Of a stretch of DNA of 64,000 nucleotides, positions 47,918 to 58,592 are shown piece after piece. The DNA is from Enoplolaimus lenunculus (lineage: Eukaryota; Nematoda; Enoplea; Enoplida; Thoracostomopsidae). A program made the position numbers and the translations under genes. The notes beneath the pieces are model-generated. The model was not told the DNA's origin and did no database searches. It was given only the letters and a program-made list of their open reading frames with translations. Position 1 is the stretch's first letter, and each line of letters begins with the position of its first letter. The stretch covers positions 186,001 to 250,000 of the forward strand of contig JASANG010001660.1 in NCBI GenBank assembly GCA_030248215.1. Direction: 5' to 3'.

Positions 47918-48495
47918 ACCGACCGTTGGGGTGAAACCAACCGTTAGGGTGAAACCAACCGATGGGGTGAAACCAAACATTGGGTTGAAACCGACCGTTG
48001 GGGTGAAACCAACCGTTGGGGTGAAACCAACCGTTGGAGTGAAACCAACTGTTTGGGAGAAACCAACAATTGGGGTGAAACCAACCCTTGGGGTGACACC
48101 AACCGGGGTGAAACCAACCGTTGGGGTTAAACCGACCGTTGGGGTGGAACCAAGCATCGGGGTGAAACCGACCGTTGGGGTGAAACCTACCATTACGGTT
48201 AAATCAACCGTTGGGGTGAAACCAACCGTTGGGGTGAAACCAACCGTGCGAGTGAAACCAACCGTTGGGGTGAAATCAACCGTTGGGGTGAAACCAACCG
48301 TTGGGGTGAAACCAACCGTTGGGGTGAAACCAACCGTTGGGTGAAACCAACCGTAGGGGTTAAACCAACCGTTTGGGTGAAACCAACCATGCGGGTGAAA
48401 CCAACCGTTGGGGTGACACTAACCGTTGCGGTGAAACCAACCGTTGGGGTAAAACCAATCGTTGGGGTGAAACAAACCGTTGGGATGAACCCGAC
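47918..48495. repeat. 18-bp minisatellite
   Basis: About 31 head-to-tail copies of GGGGTGAAACCAACCGTT with point variants and a few one- to three-base length changes. Because 18 is a multiple of three and the unit lacks stops, long frames stay open on both strands (VKPTVG, GETNRW, VGFTPT readings). No splice sites or start context support a gene. Confidence 0.92.
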
Positions 48496-48772
48496 TGTAG
48501 CCTCGCTCGTTTAACAAATCCTTTGGCACAGATATTCCCGACAGAGCAGGATACCAGTGTACAAAATTTAAACGAAATAGGTCTTATATTACTTGATACC
48601 AACACACAAACTAGACTGAAAATACGCACTTGAGAAGCGCGAACCATATATATGAACACTATCGTGTTCATATGATTAGTGACGAAACGTCGCCGAATTT
48701 CTTACCTGTTTGGTTAGATAACACACTGTGCGCTTCAAATAAACAATTTGCAGTTGAGAAATTTTCGGTACG

Positions 48773-49482
48773 CAGTTGTGGATCCAGGAGCTCAAAATGG
48801 GGGGGCAATTTTTCACAGGTAATAACTTATTTTTGACCCACACAAAGAACGAACTATTGCCATAAAAATGACTTCTTTATGTTCGCTCAATTGAGATGAA
48901 TCACAAATAAAACTAACGCATCAGCGCAATTTAGATCTAAACAAAAGGGTGGCAACATAAGTTCGGAGTTGGCTTCAAACAGGCACAATTTTAAAGGCTC
49001 GGATTCGGAAGCCAATTCAAGTTTGAAAAAGCGAAATCCAGTTAGCTTCAGCAACATCTGTTTCTGTTTTTTAATGAGTTAGAACTGCCTGTTATTTTCG
49101 GAAAATGTTTTATCATTCGCGGTTATGGACAACAATTCATTTTCAATGAATTTTTGTTCTCGATATATCAAAATTCACTCGTTTCTATTACCTGCATAGA
49201 ATATATAAATGTACTTTTATCTATATGAAAACAATTTCATAGTCAAGGTTCGGAATTAGCGATGTTATTGTTTCCGTGCCACCCTGCTTAGTGACGACAA
49301 AACATATAATCATCCGAGACTGCACTAAAATAACAGGGCAGCTTATTATAGGCTGCTTATAATATTGTGTATAAAAAGAGGAATAAACAGCGTAGAACAG
49401 CAATTGAAACTGTATATAATTTTTGTCGATTTGCTGTTGGGGGGCCCACGGCCGGGGTGGCCCCTCCATGGATCCACCATTG
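48773..49482. mobile_element. hAT-type MITE (CAGTGGCGGATCCA), long copy with internal extra segment
   Basis: Ends are CAGTTGTGGATCCAGG and TGGATCCACCATTG. The target duplication is TCGGTACG (48765-48772) and TCGGAACG (49483-49490). It is colinear with copies 1 and 2 except for about 260 extra bases (roughly 49125-49390) that are either an insertion or ancestral sequence lost elsewhere. Confidence 0.85.
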
Positions 49483-49633
49483 TCGGAACGGCAGGGTCAG
49501 TGGGAAGATACACCCGCATTCGTCTAATATCCACCACTTATTTTAGTAAAAATTTGCAATTCTTAATTTTAATTATCTATAAAACACATACCATCTTAAG
49601 TGTTAAGCATGCCGCCATCCTTAGTAGACTTAC

Positions 49634-50057
49634 CGTCAGTAGCCATTTCATCACTGTCCATTGAACGATAAGAATGTTGCAGGAGCTGGCGGCCTAGTTC
49701 AAAATCCAATAGCCCACCAAACAAAGGGGACGACGTCCTTCCAAAATCTGTTACCCCCACATGTCGAGATTTTTCCAACAACGCTGCAATTCGGCCAATT
49801 ACTGCATCAATAATCGCCGATAAGGACTCCTTTAACTGCCGGCTCGCTTTACTCCTGTAAGCATTTCGGATGTAAGCACGTGCTTTTGAACTCTTGTAAG
49901 TTGATTTCAAACCAGGAGTACGTTTAAGTTTAAGTTGAACATTTTTAAATAAGTCTTTGGAGTCAACTGTAGTTTCATTGTTGTTGATGTCATAGCTAAT
50001 AGATGGCTCACATAACCACTCTAGTTCACTATCGGTATAAGGGCTTACAAGCATGAC
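49634..50057 (-). CDS. Candidate exon, unknown protein
   Basis: The acceptor CTATCACCGCAG and donor GACG|GTAAGT are both good. The 424-bp block is open with V-M-LVSPYTDSELEWLCEPS at the start, then a basic helix-like stretch (RAYIRNAYRSKASRQLKESL) and a hydrophobic one (SAIIDAVIGRIAALLEK). It runs from phase 0 (or the ATG at 50054) to phase 1. No known domain is recognised. It could be an upstream exon of the GRDP-like gene, but the 3' phase requires an intermediate exon not found. Confidence 0.5.
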
Positions 50058-50935
50058 CTGCGGTGATAGTTTTAATATTAATGATTAAATTAATCTGAAA
50101 TTTAGTTGTTTTGTTATCATAAATAGCGAGGTTTTAAAACAAAGCGTTTCGTTCTGTACAAAGTCAGTAATCAAAATACACCATCTTGTCCCTCAGCAAT
50201 GATTGTTGAATTCATAAGTTTGAATAATTTTACTTCGGGCAATGCAGTGCCTGGCTTGGTTTTCTTCTTTTTTTAGGTCTTTGAAGGATTATGCAAATTT
50301 ATGAAAGTGGATGCAAACTTTCTGTAGTTAATAATTTACATGATTTCTTATTTAAAAGATCAGCTAAAATATTTCAAGTTGTCCTGCTGAAGTTTAATGT
50401 ACAAATTCGGAAACCACAACGCAAATTGAAATATCTGGCAAGGCAAGGAATTATATACCGTTATTCTTACAGTAACCTTTTATTCCCTGTAGTCGAATTT
50501 TCTTCGGGCCGGTATCCACCTCTGCTTGACCAATGCCAAACGGATCCTTGCCTTAAAGGCAATTGAGGTCACAACCGCCGCAGGAAAATTTTGACCCCCT
50601 AAATATTATCGCCTTTCCTTTTATGCTATAAGACATGTGAAATTCTCGCATACCATTCCTGAAATTTTTGTCCTTACGGACCTAGTCCTGAAATATTCAG
50701 GAGGGGCATTTCGGAGATTTGACCTATCTTTCAAGCGGGGCGTAAGATTTTCCTTGAAGGGTCAAAAGTTTTCAGGGGGCTGGACCGCCTTCGTTATACT
50801 GTGGCCATGTATCAAAGTTATTTGAAACTAATTGGCTATCCAGGCGTTTAAAATATTAGTCAGAAGCTTAATACTGCCCTATAATCCATACCTGTAAACC
50901 ATATTTTCTCCACGTTTAAAAATCGCAACTTCCAA
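50058..50935. other. No gene seen
   Basis: AT-rich. A diverged CCCGTAGCC-family body (TCAGGAGGGGCATTTCGG, TTTCAAGCGGGGCGTAAG) lies at about 50690-50800. Confidence 0.45.
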
Positions 50936-51137
50936 ATATATGTCGTAGCCCAAGTTATAATTCAGTCCAATTCGGAATTGGCTAGAGCAAAGCGGAATTT
51001 CGACTTGGTCTAGCCCAAGGCGGGTTCATGTTTGACAAAGCTTTGCGTTTTCTGATTGGTAAGTTGATAGCGACCAAAGTAACTTTAGTAAAACAAACTT
51101 CTTGGTAATCAACAGGTACTTGGGCTACGACATATAT
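50936..51137. mobile_element. MITE with perfect 20-bp TIRs
   Basis: ATATATGTCGTAGCCCAAGT at 50936-50955 and its exact reverse complement at 51118-51137. The element is about 200 bp and non-coding. The outer bases are TA-rich, so a TA target duplication is possible but cannot be told from the arm. Confidence 0.75.
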
Positions 51138-54100
51138 ATTGCGGCAAAAATTGATAACAAACCGATAACAAAATTTTGGTAACAAATTTCAAAAACATCA
51201 ACGCCTCTGCAGATTGAAATCAGCAAAAACAGAAAGCAACTGACCAAAGTAAACTTTCAGATGTGGGCGGGCTGGCCGTATTCGACAAATGTTCTGATGG
51301 GCCGGATTCAATTGAAGCCACTCATCAAAATGAACAAATTGGTTGGGTAAATATTTTTCTAGTCAGTGGTTGCCTGAGATGCATTACAATTCCAGGACCG
51401 ATTTCTAGATTGTAAAATCTGTCTCCGCAAGCTTAAAAACTATACATACTGCGACACAAAATGTCATTAAATATCAACACACTGGACCGATCTTTGACCA
51501 ATTAATGTAAAACTAAAACACAATTCGTGTACTTTATTTATCGTACAAATTTTTTTTGTTAGAATTTTGAAAAAGCTTACAATGTATACGCAGGAATAGA
51601 AAACAACGCATTTTTAACCTTAATATATCTAAACATTTTTTAATTTATCATTGTTTCCGTCAAAATTCTGCATAGAACTCAGAATTAAACTCTTCAGATA
51701 AAAATATGAGCAAGAAAGTGGTTAGGCAAGCGTGCACGAGTCAAAATCTGCATAAATGATATTTTCTCCTATTTACAATTCGACGTTTGTATACAATCGA
51801 CACATTTACCGAATTTTTTAACACAAATTCTCTTAAAACTTTAATATTATTTCTGTACATCTTCACAGCTGTATTCTTGTACACTTTAACAAATCGGTTC
51901 TTCAGAGCAAAATCTGCTTTAATTTTTGCGAACCGGATATGCGTTTTCATTTCCGGTAAAAACTGATGTGTTTCTGTTATTTTTACTGTCCGTTTTACAC
52001 CCTGGCACGAGCATATTGGTTGAGACAAATGATCTTGTACACCTCCCCGGTATTTGAGATTAAAACTTAGGCTTCGATTCAACCTAGCCTTAAATAGATT
52101 CATAAAGAAAAGTTAGACGTAGACTTAAGCTCGGGTAATCCTGTACTGAAATCTAACCCCAAGCTTAACCCAAGTTCGCACCGAAAACTAAGCATAACCT
52201 AAGCGTAAGCCTAAGCTGAAGCCTACAGGAGGAAAGTGCACAAGAACCAAAACAAATTCTATTAAAAACTCTGTACATTATCACCTGGTTGTAATAATTA
52301 TTCATCACAAACAAAACACAGTGTTTTTGTGTCAAAAAACGGTATTCAATGCTTTTTTAAGATACACTGTTATCCAACATTTATATATTAATGTTTCCAA
52401 CCTCCGCTATTATCTCAAGTTGATCGGCTGTATTTTTTTCAAACTTCCACTGCGTTTGGCCTCAGGTTTCTGTTGTATATCGTTTAAAAGGTTGAAATTG
52501 TTCAAAAACACAATATATATGATATTGTCAAAACAACTGTTACCTAAATACAGCGCTTTTTTGTTGTAAAAAGAAGTTGGGTTTTAAAAACTGCGGGTTT
52601 AGAGCTCATATTTTCAAATGCGTATAGCACATATTAGCAGTTAGCGATTGGGTTTTCATACTAACGAACACATGCAGTTACGTATTACAAACTTTGAACT
52701 GTTGTAGGTCATATCGAACTTTAAAAATGTGATAATTTTCGACGGTCATCACTTGCTAGTTCGAACGATATAATACCTAAACATCAATTGCTGGTGATAG
52801 GTGCTATACACATTTCAGAATACGGCCCAAGGCGTTAAATTTAATCTTTTACACATTTTGCTAAAACAATGACAAATATAATTGCATGTAAAAAATTTTG
52901 GGAACTTTAAGTGAAGAAGTAAAATCTTTGAAAATTTGTTTATATACTGATAATCACTGGTTATGATACAAAAAGTTTAAACTGTGGAAGCTTTTCAGGA
53001 TAAAACACTAAGAAGAAAGTCGCGAGCGAGAAGCACAACGCAATTCTGGTATACGTAATCTTAATACAAAAAATTTGGTTTTGATCACGGTTAAGAGGGT
53101 GTATAATCTGGTTGGTGTCCTCTTTCGATTCGATAGGGTTGATAAGACATTAAAAATTTAAATGTATAGCAATTCCGGGTATAATGAGATTGGTTTATGC
53201 GTTGTTCTTTACATCAAAATTGACGGAAACCCGTCAATTTTGATCTTATAGGCGCACCTACAGAAACTTTCATCCGTTGATGATGCATCACGAAATTTTG
53301 GGAAAACCTCCGCAAATTTCAGTAGAATTAACTATACGCTAACTAATGCTTGTTGGTTTCGGAGCAAACAATGCCGAAGCATTCCCGCCACATACTCAAA
53401 AGATGACAGTTCTTCTAGGATTGCGCACGTCATTTTTTCAAACCGGTTTATGCTTTGTCCTTTTTTGGGATCGGACCCACTGGTGGAGCCAAGGTGACCC
53501 AATGAGGCCATGCCTCCTAAACAGATATCAAAAGCAACATTTTGTGTTTTAAGATTTTGTGTTGAAATTGCGTTGGTTTCACAGATCAAAATTCAATAGA
53601 ACGGGGGTATGACATGGAGAATTCTCCGACCCTGGTTTTGTTTTAGTCATTTGGCCAAACAGCAATCTCTATTTAAAGCCAAACACAATGCAAGTTGTAC
53701 AACAGGAAGAAAACAATAATAATCGTTAATTCACAGTCAGCAACACACAAAACAGACAAACCTCAAGCTTGCAAGTAGCCAGTTATAAACTAACTACAGG
53801 GCTCGGGCAATTACAGCCGGTCGTATTCGTGAATTGTAGACGACTTACAAACAGGCCTGAAACTACTTTTTAAGGGCGGTAAAATTTTTACGGTTGGAGG
53901 CTGAGTCCACTAATCCCACTCTGGACAAAGTGCAATAAAACACATGTTTCCGGTTGGAAAATAGAATAAAATCAAAAAGAAGCCGTAGTTTGATATTTAA
54001 TTTGTTGCGTTTGTTCAAAAGCGCTTTATGATGAATCAGACAAGGAAGTTAAATATCTATTTTTTGATAAAAACACTTAGCTTTAGGGACCGTATGCAAA

Positions 54101-55652
54101 TACCAATAGGATATCAATTAGGCTCCGGTTTGCACCGTAGTAGGCCCTGATGTTAGCGGGCAGTAAGAAATACCTGAAATGGATATTTAAGTATAAGAAT
54201 TTAAACACGTTTTATTCTTTTGGCAACACAAAGCCAAATTATTACATATAAATCATTGTCACAGTTCATGGAAATTATATGTGCTGTTTCCTGTATGTGC
54301 CCCAGCCGCTAAACAGCAGTTTGTTTCAAACCCCCATGTATAGCTGAAGATCAGATCGTTTTGCCTTGGATTTCAATACAGTGAGCTTAAGCATTAGACG
54401 AAGTTTTTTGGTTACTGGGTCGAATCCCTAGAACTACAAGATAATTTTTAGATTGCAAAAAAAGCTAATTTTCTACTCAGAGAATAACTAAAAATCGCAG
54501 ACACGATTTTGGTCTACATTAGATTCTGCTTAAAGTCTAAAATTTGTACTGAAATCTGATATCTTTTTCAAGCAAATTAACTTTAGCTCAGAACTTAACA
54601 AAACAAATTACCTATCTCAGCGACAATATATGGTGCATATTACCAGGATGCAGCCGAATACGTTTCCATTTCCGTATCCCCGTTTCGGTACAACTCGGTA
54701 CCAATATCCGTCGTAAAACCGGTAATTTTTGTTATAATTAATGGTCATAATTGGTTGGAAATCACTAAAGAATCGTTAAATTTTTCGACAGATTTCCCCA
54801 ACTTTGGCTCCATTTGAAATAAAAATAACGAAATTTATCGAACACCTTAGAAGTTTTGGTTGAGTTTACCCAACCCGCATTTGCTCGCGGGCACCGGCGG
54901 TTACTCTCGCGGGTAAAGTCTTACTCTGACCTTCCTAGTGTGCGGTAAAAATGGTTTTTAAACTTCAAAATTACGAAAAAACCGAGCCACTGGCTTTTGT
55001 TGCTGCCGCATTAACAAAAACCGGTGTTGTTTTTAAGACTAAAATCATAAAATACACAATAATTGCTCCCTGCGGAATGTTCCTGTCTTCCAAAAATTCG
55101 TGAAATTCAAGCACAAAAACTGCTTAAACACGCGATAGGGTTTTTTTTGGCAACGGGACCGTTGTTATACGATTAAGGTTACCAAAGTACCTTCACCCCC
55201 GCCCGGGATCTCGTTATTTAACGGATAAAAGGTGTATTGCCTTATGTATAGAATAGATCAGTAAAAATGAAGACGTTTAGTTTAAGCTTGAATCTATGTC
55301 GTTGTCGGAACCTATGCCTCTAAACGTGGATTAAATCCTGAACATGAATATAAGCCCAAACCTAAGGCCTAAGCCAGAAGCCAGTGGCGGATCCAGAAAC
55401 TTCGGACCGGGGCGAAATATATACTGCGAAGAATCTTCGCCAGCGAAGCGAGCGAAAAGGCAAACGCTATTTTCCTGGCAGAAACGTAAAAGTTTGTAAG
55501 CTACGGACCTTACCATTTTAACACAAATAATTTTCTAATATGGAAGGCGTCCTCCTGCGGGACGCCTGTTCTTGAAGTTAACTTAAAGTACACCTACGTC
55601 TACGGCAGTGCTCAGAAGGTTTTGTTTTGTTTCCACCAATTCTCAACTGCAC
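51138..55652. other. No gene seen
   Basis: AT-rich. It contains GCCTAAGC blocks (52130-52225, 55260-55380), a CGCGAGCGAGAAGCACAACG relic (53020-53110) and an isolated hAT-type left end, CAGTGGCGGATCCAG, at 55383. No exon pair with agreeing phase was found. Confidence 0.45.
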
Positions 55653-55812
55653 TGGTCCGTAGCCAGCTCACCTTGCTAAGGAGCTAAAAGTTGTTCAGGA
55701 GGGACATAAAAGGGTTTCCGTTGATTTACAAGGGAAGCTGAAAACTTTCTAGAGGTAGCCAAAAATTTTTAGGGGGCTCAACTCCCCTGTTTCCCTTTGG
55801 CTACGTGCTAGC
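55653..55812. mobile_element. hAT-like MITE, CCCGTAGCC family, with perfect target duplication
   Basis: Flanked by AACTGCAC at 55645-55652 and 55813-55820. The ends are TGGTCCGTAGCCAGCTCAC and TTTGGCTACGTGCTAGC. The 8-bp duplication supports hAT-type mobilisation of the family. Confidence 0.85.
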
Positions 55813-55820
55813 AACTGCAC

Positions 55821-57364
55821 CGGATCGAACTACTGGGTATTTACTTTTCTTTTAAATGTCACTCGGTGCGGTTGGACAGTGGTAGGTGGAGCATGTGCTC
55901 CAATTGCCCTCAGATATGCTACAATGGTTAACCCCAAACCCATATCGATAGAACCTCGAGTTCCAACCAGGTATGATAAAAACACACACCAAAATAAAGT
56001 GGCTACCAAAAAGAGAATTATTTCAAGTGAAAGTTTAAGTCGTTAGTGATAAACCCTGCTCTAAAGAGTAATCTAAAGTCGTTAGATTTTAAAAGTATCA
56101 CTTAAATTTAGAACGAAAACTTTGTTTGAGGACTTAAAGACTGAAAGCCTTTGGCTTAGGAATAGACTTATATATGTTTACGCTTACGTTAGGTTCTCCG
56201 CGACCTACTTATCTTCAGTGTGAAACTTGTTAAAAATTATAAGCCATACGAAATAAATTCAAACACGACAAGCCTAAAATTATAGCTCTTGAAACCATGC
56301 ATGTACACATATACAAATGGTGTGATCGTTCAAAGGTATTATCAAATACCGAAGCTCAAAAATTGCACACACATTCATTTGAACAATTTACTGCGCTCTT
56401 GCGGGCCTTAGCCAGCAAAAAGGCTCAGTTCTTCTGCTCAAAAGTTGGCGATTTAAACGATACTACCGGGAGCAATGCTCGCCTCGAATTGCTAGGTACG
56501 AATTTCTACAAATTGATTACCGTCCGGCGCGCATGTAAATCTCTGAGACACGGAAAACTTCTTCATTTATAAATCGCAAATTTTCAATATCTGTGAAATT
56601 TGCAGCGAAAATATTAAAGTCTAAAAACTACTAACTACATTTTTCTTGCTTTCGTAAATTATACACTTTGAAAAAGGCATACGGTGGCGCTATACCTACA
56701 GTAGTTTCGGCTATACCAGCTAGAACGTCCTAAAATATATATCATCGTGCAGTACGTGGACTAAAATACTAAATTACCTACAGTCGTCGAAGATAACTTT
56801 GCATGTTTTCAAACATTTTTTAAAGATTACGCTATACGAGTTTTTGGGCGCCGCACGACAATGGAACGAACTTCTATAAGCACGAGCGGTGTCGGGCGCC
56901 GAATACATTTAGCGCACGCAACCCTAACAACTCTTCAACACCACGATGGTAAATGATAATACATACGCACAGTATGCGAAATTATGGATCATTGGAAACT
57001 TGCACCTGCTACCAGTAAAATAAATTTAAATTTTAAATTTTAAAAACGGTGATGCGAATGGATACGTTTTTGACCCTCGGGATCGAAGCGTTGTTTCAAT
57101 TGAATTAGTGCTTATTGAATTTTGAAATGATGTCCAAGCTATGCTGCTGCTTTTCCCCGTTGGTGAAATTACTTTGGATGCTGCTACAATTTTGAATCCT
57201 GTTATTATTTGATATCAAAGGGGTGACGTTATACTGGAATCGTAAACTTTCGTGCGAGGCGGTACCCACCGAACAATACTGAACAAAACCGGACGGCACC
57301 GGACGACATTAACCCTTTTCTTTGAGGTAGACGGTAGACTGTGAACCACATATAACTATATGTA
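55821..57364. other. No gene seen
   Basis: A 91-codon plus-strand frame (56297-56572) stands alone without splice or family support. CGGACGGCACCGGACGAC-like GC-rich spots recur at 57280 and 25920. Confidence 0.4.
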
Positions 57365-57573
57365 CACTGCAAAAAATGGTGAGTCAAATTGACTCCCTCC
57401 GAAATAGGCTCTACGGCACTACACAAATTGAGTTAAATCAGACTCCACCAGAGTCAAATTCGACTCACTTAGTCGCACGTTTGACTCTGGCGGAGTCGAA
57501 TTTGACTCAGTTTGTGTAGTCCCGTAGAGCCTATTTCGGAGAGAGTCAATTTGACTCACCATTTTTTGCAGTG
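57365..57573. mobile_element. Palindromic MITE (CACTGCAAAAAATGG), full copy
   Basis: Long arms starting CACTGCAAAAAATGGTGAG, with ATTGACTC and a CTCTACGG block, fold back over nearly the whole 209 bp. Flanking TA (57363-57364, 57574-57575) suggests a Tc1/mariner-type or related TA target. Confidence 0.85.
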
Positions 57574-57971
57574 TATAATTAACACATAGTGTACAGCGCA
57601 TAACAATTTTTACGCGCAGCGTCGACACAGACATGGATGCATGCACCACCAAATCTCCAGGGTGGTAGTTCCCAACGTAAATGTGGATCTAGAATTTCTC
57701 GGTGTTTAATCAAAAAACAATTTCACCCAAAAGTTGCAAAATGGTAAATTTAAAAAGAGACTCCATCATTAAAATGAATCACACTTCATACGCAGCGCGA
57801 AATTTTTTTGACATTTTCAGCTAAAGTAGGTGAACAACTAATATTTCAGGTAACAGGTTATACAGTCTGCATATGCTCCAAGCAAAGGTATGGGCCCCTT
57901 CCAAATTGAGGGTATGGGGAGTGGCAGCTCTGGCACTAAATACGCGTCACCGGAAAGCACCACCTACTTAC

Positions 57972-58038
57972 CAATTTGCGAGCAAAAAATATATGACTTG
58001 CGGTGGCACCGGGTGCCAGACGTCATCGCACAACGAGA
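57972..58038 (-). CDS. Weak candidate exon
   Basis: A strong donor (AAATTG|GTAAGTAGG) follows a reading CDDVWHPVPPQVIYFLLAN in phase 1 to 2. The acceptor GTGCTAG lacks a pyrimidine tract. The opposite strand also has a 40-codon open frame. It may be spurious. Confidence 0.2.
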
Positions 58039-58216
58039 CTAGCACCACCCTAACTCGACCATCGACTTATATATGAGTTGAAACGAGCTCATAATATAAA
58101 AAATTGAGATAAAGTCTAATGTTTAATTTGCGTCTAGCAAATGAAATGATTTGAAATCCCATCTTATAGTTACATTTTAGATGTAATAAAAAATAAAGAA
58201 ATAATAAACTACTTAC

Positions 58217-58274
58217 TTGACCATCGCTTGATACACGCGTTGAACCGAGCTTTCAAATAGGAATTGGTAAACAT
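58217..58274 (-). CDS. Weak candidate exon, possibly initiating
   Basis: An ATG at 58274 opens MFTNSYLKARFNACIKRWS, ending phase 1 at a strong donor (TCAA|GTAAGTAG). Phase 1 would fit the block at 58038. A diverged copy of its 3' part lies at 58045-58083 without a donor. No family is recognised. Confidence 0.22.
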
Positions 58275-58496
58275 TTCATGCCACAAAATAACGTTCAAAT
58301 TTCATTTTTATTTTTTCAAATTATTGCTATTTGTAGTATTCTAAAGTTTAATCGATAAAACTTGTAAGCATATCACGTATTTATAATCTATCAACAGTGG
58401 AATAGCCAGTTTTTCATTTCGACAGTGTGTAAGTTAAAGAAAAGATTTCTTTTTGAAATATTTCGCAATTTTGTATGTTCAAAATAGCGATTTTTA
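58275..58496. other. AT-rich spacer
   Basis: Nothing supported between the weak candidate exon and the short palindromic MITE. Confidence 0.4.
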
Positions 58497-58592
58497 CACT
58501 CCAAAAAATGGTAAGTCAAATTGACTGTCTCCGAAATAGGCTCTACGGGACTACTCGGTCAGAGTCAATTTGACTCACCATTTTTTGCAGTG
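58497..58592. mobile_element. Palindromic MITE, short deleted copy
   Basis: CACTCCAAAAAATGGTAAG to ACTCACCATTTTTTGCAGTG with TA on both sides. It is the 57365 element lacking its central part, 96 bp. Confidence 0.82.

Noticed and set aside
47852-48633. Repeat proteins (VKPTVG, GETNRW, VGFTPT types)
   Set aside because: They arise from the 18-bp minisatellite, whose unit is a multiple of three without stops. No splice or start signals support them.
56297-56572. 91-codon plus-strand frame
   Set aside because: No splice signals, family resemblance or neighbouring exon; length is within chance for this composition.
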